This document shows positions 35,528 through 49,240 of a stretch of 64,000 nt of DNA, piece after piece. Under the pieces are notes generated by a model. The model was not told the origin of the DNA. It ran no database searches and saw only the letters and a list, made by a program, of their open reading frames with translations. Position 1 is the first letter of the stretch. Each line of letters begins with the position of its first letter. Source of the stretch: Trichosphaerium sp. ATCC 40318. Lineage: Eukaryota; Discosea; Flabellinia; Trichosidae. A program made the translations under genes and the position numbers. The stretch lies in assembly GCA_038496445.1 (NCBI GenBank), contig JALMLS010000015.1, positions 620,001-684,000 of the forward strand, given 5' to 3'.

Positions 35528-37775
35528 ATGCTGGCGTATTTATCACGCGCATTTTTACATTCCTTCAGGCTACGTGTTAGACAATCTTCAGAGGCTAGGT
35601 TGTATGGTGGAGTACCTAACTACCCTATACGCACTATGCCTGAGTTTTCTGACGAACAAGACTATTTGGCCGATGAAAAATTAATAATAGTCATGGTTGG
35701 GCTACCTGCGCGTGGAAAGAGCTATGTTTCAAAGTTCTTAAAGAAGTTTATTGGCTGGATGGGTTACAATATTGAGGTAGCGTCAAATAACACTAAAACC
35801 CGCTCAATATAATAGGTATTTAACGTTGGTGCTTTGCGGAGGAATAAACTTGAGGGCAAACAAATGCAAGATTTTTTTGATCCTACTTCCACAGCAAACA
35901 TATCCATACGTGATCAAGTACGTTTTACGCCTATTTTCTCGAGTTCGGCAATCTTTTACAACTTTTACAAAATTTTTATCGGTGAAACCTAAATTGAACT
36001 CTAAGCTTGCTATGACTGTTCTGGAGCATTTACTAGAATGGTTGAATAACGGTGGACACGTTGGGATCCATGATGCAACCAATTCAACGGAACAACGGCG
36101 GTATGTCGTAAAATCATTTTACAGAAAATCTCGTATTTTTTTTTTCATTTTTATTTAAAACAAACACTCTCAGGGTCTTCAAGTGGTGTGTTCCCTTAAA
36201 TGGAATTGGGAACGTTTTTAGTATTTTGGTTTAAAAAACTGAATTCAGTTGCCAAGATGGGCGTCTTTGGGGAAACAAAGAGTTTCATAATGGGTTTTTA
36301 TTGATGTATTTTTTACAGACAAATGTTGATCGAGCGTGTAAGTCGAGAAAAAGGTGTCAAGCTTCTCTTTTTAGAGAGTGTTTGTACAGATGAAGATATA
36401 CTAGCAAAGAATATAAACATGAAACTACAATCGCCTGATTACCGTGACATGGATAAAGAAATTGCATCAAAGGATTTTAAGGTCAGGTTAAGTAATTATA
36501 CCAAGGCTTACCAGGAAATCAAACATGAATCATATAAGGATGTTGCATACATAAAAGTACGTGATTTTTTTCTTGTCAGTTAGGACACTGTCATGTGCTG
36601 TCACGTGACAAAGATTTGAAACTGTGAAAAACTTAACATTTGTTAAGTTGATCAATGTTGGACGTCAAGTAATGACGAATCAAATAGAAGGTTATTTACC
36701 TAGTCAGATTGTTACAGCATTAATGAATTACCATATTCAAAAGAGAAAGATATATCTAGTAAGACACGGTGAGAGCCTTGATAACTTAAAGTACGTGCTT
36801 CAAGAAACCACCATTTGTGTTTGTTAATTCCCTTTCAGAAGCAGAATTGGAGGAGACTCTGTTTTGAGTCCACGAGGAGAAGTTTTTTCGCGTGCCGTTT
36901 GTGAGTTTAGTACGTAGTCTTTCTCGTTATTCTCTTGGCCACACTGATTTCTTTTTAATTGTAGTAACAAGACAAAACCCTGAGAATATGACAGTTTACA
37001 CAAGTGCACTAAAGAGAACAGTAGCAACAGCATCTCCTTTAAAAGCAAAATATAAAGTTATAAAATTGCGTGTATTGAATGAAATATATGCAGGTGCTTG
37101 CGAGGTATGTATAAAAGCGTTGTAACGGTTGGCTTATAATCAACAAGGGCTTGACGTACCAAGAAATAGCTGAAAAGTTCCCAGAGGTATGTTCACGTTT
37201 CTTTTCTTGTTTGTTAAATTCTGCGTTAAGGAATACGAAGCACGTGCTGTTGATAAGTTAAGATACAGGTATCCAGGTGGAGGAGAGAGTTATGTTGATT
37301 TAATAGAGCGGTTGCGGGTAAGAACTACAAAAGGGACCCGTTCTCATTTTTTTTTGATTATCTTTTGCACGAACTAATCAAACTATTAAGCCTATGATCA
37401 TTGAAGTAGAACGACAAAAACGTGATATTCTTATTGTTGGCCATCAGGTAAGCAACAAAGACAGCAACCATAAACTCTATTGAGGCGTTTATTAATCTAT
37501 TTTCTTAGGCAATCTTGCGTACTTTGTACGCATACTTCAGGTGTGTACCTAAGGAACAATTACCTTTTATTTCTATTCCATTACACCAAGTTATTGAGCT
37601 ATCACCTGCTCCATATGGAATGTCTGAAGTAAGATATGATATTGGCCTTGAAGCTTTTGCACAAAAAGAAAAGCTTGGAGAAAATAATGATAGTGATAAA
37701 ACTTTCTGGACTGTTTGTCCTCAATCTGAGGGTACTCAGCTTGTACCAATAGAACCGGTTGTAGTACCTTTGTAG
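35528..37775 (+). CDS. 6-phosphofructo-2-kinase / fructose-2,6-bisphosphatase
   Basis: Bifunctional enzyme that makes and degrades fructose 2,6-bisphosphate, the signal controlling glycolysis against gluconeogenesis. Kinase half: VMVGLPARGKSYVSKFL (P-loop), VFNVGALRRNKL, GGHVGIHDATNSTEQRR, LLFLESVCTDEDIL and NQIEGYLPSQIVTALMNYH. Phosphatase half: KIYLVRHGESLDNLK (phospho-His), GGDSVLSPRGE, YTSALKRTVATASPL, NEIYAGACEGLTYQEIAEKF, RYRYPGGESYVDLIERL and DILIVGHQAILRTLYAYF. All key residues of both halves are visible. About nine introns. The first ~40 residues (MLAYLSRAFLHSFRLRVRQS) are basic and amphipathic, like an organellar presequence, unusual for this enzyme; a second in-frame Met (TMPEFSDE) could give a cytosolic form. 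Confidence 0.93.
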
Positions 37776-37959
37776 AAAAATAATAAGTGGAAAAAAAGAA
37801 ATTTGATAAAGTGCCTTAACGTCAATCAATAAACAACACATTTTGGCCAGTCCGAGCAAAAGTCAGTGAATACATTTCTGTTTGAAGTCTTACGCAGTCA
37901 TACCAAAATTTCACGAATAAATACCTTACAAGACGCGTGTAATCGTGTAGTATAGTAGA

Positions 37960-40900
37960 ATGTCAAAAAAACCAAGCGGAAATGCATTTGGGCTTGATAC
38001 TTCGTTTTTTGTCGGTGACAGCGCTTTGAAAGATGCTGAGGATAAGGTTAAAGCCGAACAGTCGAAGTTAATGAGTGGTGGGAGAAATAGTTGTAATTTG
38101 CGTATTTAACTTTTACAAGAGGGTGACATGAAGCGCCTTATAGCCGGGGCATTGGCAGATGTTAACGTTGATAACATAGAATTGACTGAAGACGATTTGA
38201 ACGATCCTAGCCTATTGGGAGAGTTAGATGAGCTTATGGGAACACCCAGTACGTAAAAACGAGAAATCACATCCGAACTAATGTAAACAGCTCCAAAACC
38301 ACAAACGTCAACGCCAAAAGTAGCACCAAAGGTTCAAAATGCGCCCCTTGTTGAAGAGAAACAACCACAAGCAGTAGACAACGCAAAAAAATTGGAGGAT
38401 GCCAACGCGCGTTTATTAGCTATGAAAAAAGAGTCTCTAGCATTAAACAAGGCTGGTACGTGCTTCAATTAATCACAGAATACATCAAACATGCTTCAAA
38501 TTACCCTGCGCGTCTTGTTATCACTGAGGATACAAGTTATCAATAATCGATAGCAGTAGTGGTCATTTTAGAATGTTTTATTAATGTAAGGCGTTGACAT
38601 TTTTTTTATGTAGGTAAGCGACAAGAAGCCTTGGAGGTCTTTCAACGAACTAAAAAACTAGAAAAATATATCAAGTCTCTTGAAAATCAAGTTGCTTCCT
38701 CACCTAAACCACAGCCAGCGCCTACAGTACAACCTCCTGCGCGTCAAGGTACAACCATTTCTTTACTCATTTTTTTGTTCAATTGGTGATGAAGTGTTAA
38801 TCGTTTTGGCTTTATTAGGCAATGTTGGTCAACCATTTCAGCAGTCATCGATTCCTAGCGCTACAAAGCCTTTAACAAAACCAATCCATGTTCCTGTTCC
38901 TGTGGTTTCACCAAAACAAGGAAGAACTATGAATGTCAGTCCATCACAAGAGCCTCCTCAAAAAAGTAAGATTTTTTTTTTCTGTTGTTGTTTAAAGTGT
39001 AGCCTATCCTTAAACCATTTTCGTATTAAAGTTTGCTTACCTAATTAATTAAGGGCAACGTTTGACTGAGGACACCGCACCACCAGTTCAAAATAGCATG
39101 ATACCAATCATTCAAGAGCGTATGGATGAATTTCAAAATAAGGCTGTTCACTTATACTCAAATGGTCATAAACAGCTTGGTATTGAGTATTTTAAATATA
39201 AAAAGCAGTTGCAGGTTCTTTTAGACCGTGCAATTGCTGGCGAGGAAATAAGTACGCACCCTTTTTTTAAATCAGTTCTCATTTCTTTCTTACCTAATGG
39301 CGTTTGAGTCTTCCTTTCTTGTGTTTGGTTCGCTTTTGTTTCTTCTTTCTTATTGTATCTTTAGCTATGAAGGATTTGCCTCCAACTGTAAAAGAGTTAG
39401 AAGAGCAAGAATTAGAGTCTTTGATAGATGGTGGTGATATTCCTATCCCTGAAGTTGGTAATAAAAATGTTAAAGAGTTTAATGAATTACGTGCAGCTTT
39501 GAACAAACAAAGAGAAGCTGCTCACGAGAGTGCATTGGTACAATTTTTATTTTTTGGTTACATAAATCACGTGTTAATGGCCTTCTTGTTCGTAGAATTT
39601 CTTGCGAAAAAATGATAAAACAAAAGCAAAACAATGGTTGGGACAAAGGAAGTTACATGAGATGAATCTTGAAAACCTAGAAGCTGCACATGCATTACCT
39701 GGTTCTCCTTTACCAAAGTACTTACTTCTATAATTTTCTTTGTATCTTATTATTTTGTATCTGTTTTAATAGCTTGTATCTTATACCTCTTATCTTAGGT
39801 ATCGTTGGGATGTATCAGAAAGAAAAGTAAGACTACACTTAACAAAAGAATTAATTTGTTAAACTTTGTGTTCAATAGGTTGTTGTAATGGAGAAGGACT
39901 TATCACCTCATGAAGTTGAGCTATCGGTTCTTTATGCAAAGTTTTTGAAGTTACCGAAAGGTGAAACAACTGCAGAGACTTATGTAACTGCAGACTTGAA
40001 TTTCCATAATGATTTTCAGTATCAGCTTAAGACAAATACTATAAAGAGTGATCACAGTCCTGGTACGTAGTATTAGCTTAATATTCAATGTAAAGTAAGG
40101 AAGCTTATTGATGTATCTAGCGTACGGATATACAAAGAAATATCAATGTGATAAGCGCAGACAAAAGTCTTTTGCACAAAGAAAGAAGATTATTTTTGAG
40201 ATTTACACAGCAAAAGGATGGTTATGGAAGAGTGCTGTTCTACTTGGAAAAGCAGAATGTAGACCTACAGGGCTACTCACAGAACCTTCAGTCACTCTAA
40301 AACTACCAGTACGTCCAAACTTTGTGAAAACAACTTTTTTCCTCGTTTTTGTTTTTTTGAAAGGAAAACTATCTTCTTTCGTTTATCTCGTGCACTTTCA
40401 TGAAGCTATTTTTGTTTTCTTATAATAATCGAACATGTTACTCAATACAGGTTATAGGTAATGGCTGGTAGAAAGCATACAGGAGGGTTTTTATTTGTTA
40501 AACTAAGAATTCAACAACCCGCTGACAAACAAAACGTCAAAATCATAAAAACAAAAACACTTGTAATAGAAGAACGTGTTGACTTGACAAAATATCAACA
40601 ACAACAAAAGCAACCAGTAGCTACCCTTAGACCAACTCAACCAGCACCACAGAGGCCTACACCACAACGAAAACCAACACCAGTTCAGGTGCGTTAAGTC
40701 ACTCTTGTTTTCATGCTGTTTGCCTTTATTGTGTTTTTCTTGTATTTTAACGCTGTTTAGGCACCTCCTGCACGTGTACCACCAAAAAAAGTTGAGACGA
40801 AACCTGCACAAACACCTGTGAACAAACCTACCCCTAAAAAGGCTGCACCTCCGAAACAAACCCCTACACAGCCTCAAAAAGCTGTGGTGAAACCAGTGAG

Positions 40901-41483
40901 TGCTCCAGTTGCTCCAGGAACACCGAAAGCACCTGCCGGAAAGAAAGTATTACCTTACACCAGGTTCGAACACATTTTTCTGATTAGACGAGGTTTTATT
41001 CTTTTTGAGTACTCATTCCTTTGTCTAGTATCGATCGTCTTGTTAGCAATGCAGTGTTAGAGCACGAGAGTGCTACACTAGCAGCCAAAATAGTTAAAGC
41101 AAAGAGAGAAAAGAAACCTACAGATGACTTAGAGATTAAGAAACAACAAATTGATTTCAAGTGTCAATTTCTTATTGTTCAAGTTCAAACTGGTGCATTA
41201 ACAGAAGATGTACGTTATCTATTTTTATTTGCTTCTTTCTTCACATAAACTGTCTAACATCTGTTCTAGGGCTACGTCAATATGATTAACGAAGCTATTG
41301 CTGAAGAAAAACGTTATGCGCAAATATTTCAAAAAGAAGGAAAAACAGCTTTGTTGAAGTTGGCACTTCACAGGTAATATCACGTGTTTCTATGGCCGCT
41401 TTTCTTCCTCCTTTTTTTTTAATGGTATTTATTTGTTTGATAGGATTGATTTAATGGACAAAGAACTAAAGGGTGAGGCTTGA
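37960..41483 (+). CDS. CC2D1 / Lethal giant discs (Lgd) family protein
   Basis: About 15 exons, starting MSKKPSGNAFGLDTSFFVG. Short acidic N-terminus, then DM14-type helical repeats (ANARLLAMKKESLALNKAGK, AVHLYSNGHKQLGIEYFKYK, ALNFLRKNDKTKAKQWLGQR), a KLHEMNLENLEAAHALPGSP segment, a C2 domain (about 39890-40560: ELSVLYAKFLKLPKG, FEIYTAKGWLWKSAVLLGK, KHTGGFLFVKLRIQQP), a long Pro/Lys-rich linker and a C-terminal helical region (SIDRLVSNAVLEHESATLAA ... RIDLMDKELKGEA). Lgd proteins bind CHMP4/Shrub and regulate ESCRT-III polymerisation at endosomes. The same order, DM14 repeats then C2, is diagnostic. The extended Pro-rich segment after the C2 domain is not usual for animal members. Confidence 0.82.
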
Positions 41484-41713
41484 TTCAATCCTCACAGTGT
41501 TGTATAAAAATTATCTTTGATGTAAATAAAATTGATATCTTATCGCTACGTGTAGTGTATATGAAGCTACAACTGAGTTAGCCCACAAACAAAAACCCTT
41601 CATTATACTCTTCGACGGTTTAGCTCTTATGAGCGCAATGCAAGGTGGTTTGTTGAGACGCAATGTAACAAAGGTTTTTATTGCGTTTTGTTAGTGTCTT
41701 TGCTTCTACTCCT

Positions 41714-42655
41714 CTAGTTTTCCATGTATTTTGAGAGAAACTCTGATATGTGCTTAAGTGACACGAGCGCTTCTGGTAGCTCGGGGTACCATTCAAATAC
41801 ATGCCACACTCCTTCTGTTATTTGTAAATCAACCACAATATTTTTCTTTTTGATCTTTTCAGCAAGCCTGGTACAATCACTCAATAAGATATCACGTGTA
41901 CCAGTAGATATTGTTGTTGGAGGGAAATTACTTGGAATATCTAAAAATAGAGGTGATATTTGAGGATTCTCTGGAGCAATCTTTCCACTGTAAGCGATAC
42001 TTGCTGGTTTTAAGAAATGATCTACTGATAATGTTGGATCATCAACTGACTTGTGACTTTCTCCGCTATGACTCAAATCTATCCATGGAGATAGAAGAGC
42101 AAGTGCTTTTGGTGGCGGTAAGCTTTCTTTGGTAATAGCGTTTATGACTAAACCGAGAGCAAGGTTTCCTCCAGCGGATTCACCGACAACAATGACTTTT
42201 TGCTTTTTGATCAGAGAGCGGTATACTGCCATTGCGTCATTACATGCTGATGGGAATGGTTTCTCAGGCGCCAAACTATATCTAGGTACGCATACGCGCC
42301 GATGAGTCATATCAGCTATCTGAGAAGTCATGGACAGATCATCTTCTGGACATCCTAATATGAAACCGCCTCCAAAAAAATACAGAATAATTTCTTCGCC
42401 ATGTGTTTCTTTTGGTATAACCCATTGAACAGAGACACCATTTATAACTTCATCCTTTGTTACTATTTTTAGCTTTTCTTTAGTTTCAAGGCAGCCCTTG
42501 GCGGATACTTCTGAGTTATCTTTTCGAAGATAATCTATACCTTCAGGTGAAAGATCTATTGGCTCAAAGTCTGCTCCAAGTGTATTTTCGATAAATTGTT
42601 GCGCTTGTTTGCTTACACCATTACACCGCGTTGGTTTTATTTCTAATGTAGCCAT
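41714..42655 (-). CDS. alpha/beta hydrolase, hormone-sensitive lipase (HSL) family
   Basis: Intronless, 313 aa. Nucleophile elbow VVGESAGGNLALGL, oxyanion motif LYFFGGGFILG (the usual HGGG reads FGGG), YSLAPEKPFPSACNDA, acid residue in TISTGTRDILLSD and His in EGVWHVFEWYPELPEA. Overall length and order match bacterial-type HSL esterases, which hydrolyse short-chain esters or lipids. Ser, Asp and His of the triad are present. The His-to-Phe change in HGGG may alter oxyanion stabilisation but is seen in some esterases. Having no intron beside genes with 8-25 introns is compatible with horizontal acquisition or retroposition. Start chosen at MATLEIKPTRCNG, the first ATG of the open frame. Confidence 0.9.
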   Translation of the reverse strand: MATLEIKPTRCNGVSKQAQQFIENTLGADFEPIDLSPEGIDYLRKDNSEVSAKGCLETKEKLKIVTKDEVINGVSVQWVIPKETHGEEIILYFFGGGFILGCPEDDLSMTSQIADMTHRRVCVPRYSLAPEKPFPSACNDAMAVYRSLIKKQKVIVVGESAGGNLALGLVINAITKESLPPPKALALLSPWIDLSHSGESHKSVDDPTLSVDHFLKPASIAYSGKIAPENPQISPLFLDIPSNFPPTTISTGTRDILLSDCTRLAEKIKKKNIVVDLQITEGVWHVFEWYPELPEALVSLKHISEFLSKYMEN

Positions 42656-43506
42656 TTAATTCGTATTGGGTTTTGTGGGCTCAATGCGGTGCTTGGTTGT
42701 TATAAATATGAGAGGTATGGGTTACGATAATTTTCTAAACTATTTCCTGATTGTGACGGGACTTAACCAACTTGATTCACGTGATGCTTTAGGCACATGA
42801 AATATAACAATACTCTGCACATTTTCGTAAACGTCAGTAAGTATCTTTGTGGAAACACGTTGTCTTAACTGAAACAGTGAAAATGAAATTTTTAAACACA
42901 ACTGGTATTCGAATTTTTTATGTTGCTCTACTAGAGTACGACCTAGAATTTTGCTACAAACTGTTGCAAATTGGAAATGTAAATTCTGAAATATTTCACT
43001 TTTGATCAAAAAGTGTTAACAATTTCAGTTGTCCATACCATCTCTTTTCGGTAACATTTTCATGTTTCAATATGAGCCACTTTAAGCTGTTGAGACAATT
43101 TTCGATCATTTCAAACCAATTATTGTTTATATACAACTTGTACCCCGTTTACTTTTAATGTGGTAAGTACACAATGAGGTCATGTACCAGTGGCTAGTGT
43201 TGGGCACCTAGGATTGTATTTCGGTCGCTTACTGGTAGTGGTTGTAGTCAGCAACAGAAGTAGTACTGTAAAAAATGTTTCAAACGATCATTATTTTATA
43301 ATCTCAAGAACTAAATCTTGTAGTCGGCTAAGCGGCTGAAGCACCTCTACTAGTTCCTCGTTTATTCCGTGACCTCAATTTCAAACGTCATGTCCAAACA
43401 CTATACATTCAGCTGTTTTGGGCAGAACAAAGTCAGAGTTGACCTGCAATGAACTCTAAAGTTAACTTCCACCACCACCAACTAACAGGGCTTGTCGCAA
43501 TATACA
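42656..43506. other. intergenic, boundary of inverted-duplication arm B
   Basis: About 850 bp upstream of the hydrolase (minus) and of propeller-type copy B (plus). CACGTG at 42779-42784. An 89-codon minus-strand frame (42740-43009) is not convincing. Homology with arm A begins a few bases before the ATG at 43507. Confidence 0.35.
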
Positions 43507-44906
43507 ATGGAGAACGTATTCAATGTTCCAGAAACGTTGTTGGCGGTTATGGAGCAAACAAAGAGTTTTAAAGCGATCATAGCCTTCTCAACCACTCACA
43601 AGCAAGCTCGTGACATAATATGTTCTCAAAAGAATACAAAACAATTATTCAAAGCTCAATGGGACAATCCTTTGTTTTATGGTCCAATTCGCGAATGGCC
43701 AACGAAACTTGGAGGTACTGACATATCCAAGTTTGATGGCTTACAATACCTTTGTTTTGCGCGTCACTTGGAGAAACAATATCAGGTATGTCAGGTCAAA
43801 TTGATGTAACGCACGTGTAGAATTACTAACACGTGTAATTTAAGAGTGAGTGCAGAATAAAAGATAAAGTTTTTGATATTAAAACTGGCGACCTGATATC
43901 TTCATCACCTCCTCCTTCTCTGGATTATTATCATGGTCCTATTTTCGACAAAGATTCATGGAAGAAAATTACAAAGGGAATGTTATTCGATATTGGTGAT
44001 ATCGTCCTAAGTCAAGAACCAACAGCATACATTGGGTTTTGTAAAAAAACCAAGAAAAAAGTATGGCAAATTCAAAACCCTGGTTTTGTAAGATCAATTG
44101 ACGATCAAAGTGCCACCATGGTTTTGGCAAATGGTAACCAATGGAGAGGTTTAAAGAAGAGAGATATGTGTGCTGTAAATCTGAAGGATGGTACGACACA
44201 GGTTGAAACCAAGAGTGAAAACAACTTTAGTTGCTTCTTTTTTGTTTATCATTCGTGTCATTAAAGATTGTTTATTTTAGGTTCTACAATGTGGACCATT
44301 GATATAATTCATTTATGCCCTCCTGGAAAATACCCACGCACATTGAGACTGAAGGATAAATTCATCTACATTCAGGATTCCCAAACAGAAAATACAACTG
44401 TTGTGATTGATATCCAAACTGGCAAACAAGTCGGTGTGCTGAACCATCATGTACATCAAATTACTTCTAGAAATGATTACTTAATTATGATGAATAATAA
44501 GTTTGTGTACAAGTACAAGGAAGACAACAATATATTTAATCTGGTTTGGAAGACAGAAATTACAACTGGAAGCAAAGTTGATTATTATTTTTCAGATGAG
44601 TCTATTCTATTGGTGACGTTTAGTGCTTTCTCTGACAGTGGTGTAGGCTTGATTTTTATTAACAAAGAGGGCAATATCGCCTCTCAAATATTCGTAGATA
44701 GTGCAGGTGTTGAACATAGCGAGTACTATCATTCTGTTTCAATTCAAATCAGAGGAAAGCAAGGTATAATTGTACAATCAAAAGGATCTTCTGCAATAGT
44801 GTGTGAGTATATTGGATGGGATGGTTTGAAAAAGTGGAGATATAATAGTGCACAGATGAGAATGAGGAAAGAAGCAGTTTTCCATTGTCAGCACACATGT
44901 ATTTAG
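43507..44906 (+). CDS. F-box-like protein with beta-rich (propeller-like) C-terminus, copy B
   Basis: Exons 43507-43785, 43845-44190 and 44281-44906 give 416 aa, with splice sites at exactly the positions of copy A (28734-30091). N-terminal F-box-like NVPETLLAVMEQTKSFKAII; C-terminal strands such as TTVVIDIQTGKQVGVLN and SSAIVCEYIGWDGLKKW. A Gly-Asp to Asn change removes copy A's stop, adding SAQMRMRKEAVFHCQ and a few more residues. Both copies are intact, so both may be expressed. Function inferred as a ubiquitin-ligase receptor; no partner is indicated. Confidence 0.75.
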
Positions 44907-45039
44907 TTTGAGGATTAGTTACGTGACTTGTAAATAAAGAAAACACAAGTGTTTTTTGTTTACACTTGAAGTGTGTACATGTGCACCTAATAAAATACCA
45001 TGGTCGCTGCGATATATTGTTTTTGTTGCCTTGCATTGA

Positions 45040-45260
45040 AACATAACAGATGAAGTTATTAAAGTGTTTAAAGGTGTTCATGAAATTGACCTGCGAAACA
45101 CTGGGATTACAGACAACTGTATTAAATCTCTAAAAGGGCATTTATAGGATTAATATTAACCTTAGTAATTATAATGCAACACAAGAAGGAGACAATTACT
45201 GGAAGTCTCACATGTCTATACAATCAACGGGTATAAAAGACAGCAACCAAGTAAAACGAA
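45040..45260 (+). pseudogene. relic of F-box/LRR gene
   Basis: A fragment of LRR coding sequence (ITDEVIKVFKGVHEIDLRNT, then ITDNCIKSLKG) ends at a stop, followed by GGAGACAATTACTGGAAGTC and CTCACATGTCTATAC, which match the 3' end of the F-box/LRR gene at 27098-28443 in arm A. The F-box, exon 1 and most LRRs are missing. Position between the propeller-type gene and the kinase is the same as in arm A, confirming that the whole block was duplicated and this member then decayed. Confidence 0.8.
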
Positions 45261-45445
45261 GTAGAAATACAATCACGAGTACACATACATGACCCTTACT
45301 CTAAGGTGGTATAAATCCTTCCAATATAACAGATACTTTATACCTGATTACCAGATCAGCTGTACTCAAAGACTAATGCACTTAACTTGAAATTATACCA
45401 ACTAATTAGGTTGACTGGTTGTTTCATTATAAAGCGCGCAAGTTG

Positions 45446-46971
<1,526 letters not shown>

Positions 46972-47198
46972 ATACCAACGAACCAGCTTCATATGTACAT
47001 CCTTTCAACTGTGCTCGCGGTGTAATGATTGCTATGATACGTTTCTCCTTCATTACGCTTACCACCACAACAAATTTTGGTTCTGATTAACTCGGTTGTA
47101 CCGGTATGAGTGACCAATTTTTATATTAGGTTCTATTAAGAAATTGTGAGATTGTGTCAACTCAATATTGTATAGACGTACCTTGTAACGGTGTACTC
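46972..47198. other. intergenic, end of duplication arm B
   Basis: Between two convergent genes. Homology to arm A stops near CTTATTCAATAAA (46870-46885), which is also a plausible poly(A) signal. Nothing else recognised. Confidence 0.3.
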
Positions 47199-47556
47199 CT
47201 ATTGTAGTGTATCTATGCCATAAAGAATTAGTACCAGAAACAACACATAAAAGCTTACCCTAAATTGTGTATTAGTTTTCCCCTTTGTCCATGTATCAAC
47301 ACAAGAATCAATGTCAGGTTGTTTTATACTTAAGTAAGGTCAGTTTACGTTTTGTTCTTAGTGGTGCCAGAGTTGCGTACCTCAATGAGTCAAAGTTACA
47401 GCTTAGTCGAAGACCTCTTGATCTCCTATTGTTCATTTGGATCTGCATCTCGACAAGTGCTATATTTTCGAGAAGAGCTGCTTTTTTCTCTTCAAGTTCA
47501 CGAACACGTGATAGAAGATATTGTTCTTTTTCAGTGCGTAGATGAGTTGCTTGCAT
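47199..47556 (-). CDS. small coiled-coil protein with C-terminal membrane anchor
   Basis: Two exons (47381-47556 and 47199-47328) joined in phase across a GTACGC intron give 101 aa. Residues 1-45 form a coiled coil (EKEQYLLSRVRELEEKKAA, LLENIALVEMQIQ), residues 60-80 are polar, and the C-terminus FRVSFYVLFLVLILYGIDTL is a hydrophobic segment ending a few residues before the stop, as in tail-anchored proteins. No family recognised; the layout resembles SNARE-like or organelle tether proteins. A GTAAGC directly before the hydrophobic part could alternatively be a splice donor, in which case the membrane segment would be intronic. Confidence 0.5.
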
Positions 47557-48063
47557 TGTGTTAATCCGGGTAAAATAGATAGTGGTATAACCGGTGGAAA
47601 CTTAAACATTTTTAGAAAGCGTCAAATACGTCAATGGATATCGCTAACAGACGTCACTTGAAACCACAACATTATCCTACGCGTTGGTTAGTCAAACGGT
47701 ACGTATACGAGTTTGGTGAGGTGCAATCGTTTTAAAAGAACGAAAGCGCAGCAAGACGTCCTGGTATCGAGTGTAGAAGCACCGCCTGTGGTAATAGACA
47801 ATTAATTGTCTATTATGACGGTTGGTCACGTCGTTATGAACAAATCACGTTTTAAACACGTGATAAGCGAAAACAAGTTTGAGATTAATTATTAGATGTT
47901 ATTATGTTACATTATTTTGTTTTACGTCATTCTATGGTCTTCGTAGATCCTTCAGGTTGATATTAAGAGTTTTTTGTACAAGGCGCTTTTGAGCAAAAGA
48001 AGCTTTCGCGAGTTTTTTTTTTTGCGCTCCAAGTGTATTTTGAAAGCGTGACTTTTCGGCGTC
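47557..48063. other. intergenic, no gene seen
   Basis: Contains an inverted CACGTG word (47856-47861), ATTGTCTATTAC...-like short repeats near 47795-47815 and T-rich stretches. No open frame or RNA recognised. Confidence 0.3.
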
Positions 48064-48886
48064 TCAGACTAATTTGCATTTCTTTCTTCGTCGTCTCCTT
48101 ACTTTACATCCTTTCTTCGTTGTTGTAGTTCCTCAGAACGTCTAATATTCCGGACAAGCTCCGAAAAAACTTCCTCAACATTATGACCCGTTTTGGCGGA
48201 GGCTTCAAAGAAGGAAGCTTTAATACTCTTTGCAAAATCCCTTCCTGCGCTCGAAGAGACCTTCCTTTGTTTCTTTAGATCACACTTATTACCGACAACA
48301 ACTATAGGCATGTCATCTCGTTTTAACTCGTCAATAATCCTGTTGACATATTTTCGAAGATCGCGGAGTGTTTCTTTTTCTGTAATACTGTACACCAAAA
48401 TAAATCCTTTTGAGCTCTTCACATACTATGAACAACTAATTAATACTAAGAAACAAACCAAGGTCACCTTTGTTTATATGCTTGTTTTTCAAAAGAAGTT
48501 TCACGTTTGAAGCCCAAACAACATTAGTTGCTGTGGACTTGTTGTTTTTTTTTTTTTTGGTGTTCCAAAGATTTTTTGTTGTTGTTTGGAAGAGTTTAAC
48601 GTACCATATTTTGAAGCGCCGAGAACGCCTCTTGTCCAGCAGTGTCTAGAATATCGAGGAGTGTCACCTGACTATCAACTGATAAAACTTTACGGTAGGC
48701 ATCCTCAATTGTTGGGTCTATATGATAACATTAGTTCCCTGGTAGGCATAGGACGTCCTCCTATGAACAAATCGTACCGTAGTCGATGACAAAGTGATTA
48801 TTTACAAAGCGAATAGTAATAGCAGTTTTACCAACACCACTTGCTCCGAATACTGCGACGGAGCTATTACTAATAAGTTGCGACAT
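48064..48886 (-). CDS. Ras GTPase
   Basis: Exons 48778-48886, 48605-48717 and one ending near 48425 downstream. Complete Ras core: [17 protein letters not shown] (P-loop), [11 protein letters not shown] (switch I), [14 protein letters not shown] (switch II with catalytic Gln), [26 protein letters not shown] and FFEASAKT. Two C-termini can be read. The simple frame ends QQRRKDVK at 48099 without a Cys. A 38-nt intron (GTTCTG...AAAG) puts [12 protein letters not shown] in frame, a polybasic stretch plus CaaX box (CKLV), ending 48064. The second is what a plasma-membrane Ras needs, so I extend the gene there, though GTTCTG is a weak donor. Alternative splicing would switch membrane attachment. 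Confidence 0.88.
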
Positions 48887-49240
48887 TTTGTGTATCCCAA
48901 GTAATATTTATTGTGTTTTTTTTTGAAGACGTTTACGGTTTTACTTTGACTATTTTCCGTGAAAATACTCAGTGAGTTTACAGGTTTAGGTTCTTACCAG
49001 GCCATATTAGTCAAATTAAATACGAGTCACCAATAAAATGCTTGTTACGTGTACTTGTGATAGAAAGAACTTAATAATTTTAACAGAATAATTTTCGTGA
49101 TTACCTTTTTTTATTTTCAGCTTCCCACGTGATGTTGCTACGCAGAAAACATTTAAAATTATTTTCAAACTGTTTTTATCTACAGTTTCCACTTGCTTTA
49201 ATTGAGTTGGAGAGGAATCATAAATGATGCTGAATACGGG
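48887..49240. other. intergenic, promoter side of Ras gene
   Basis: AT-rich spacer with CACGTG at about 49126-49131. No gene or RNA recognised. Confidence 0.3.
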
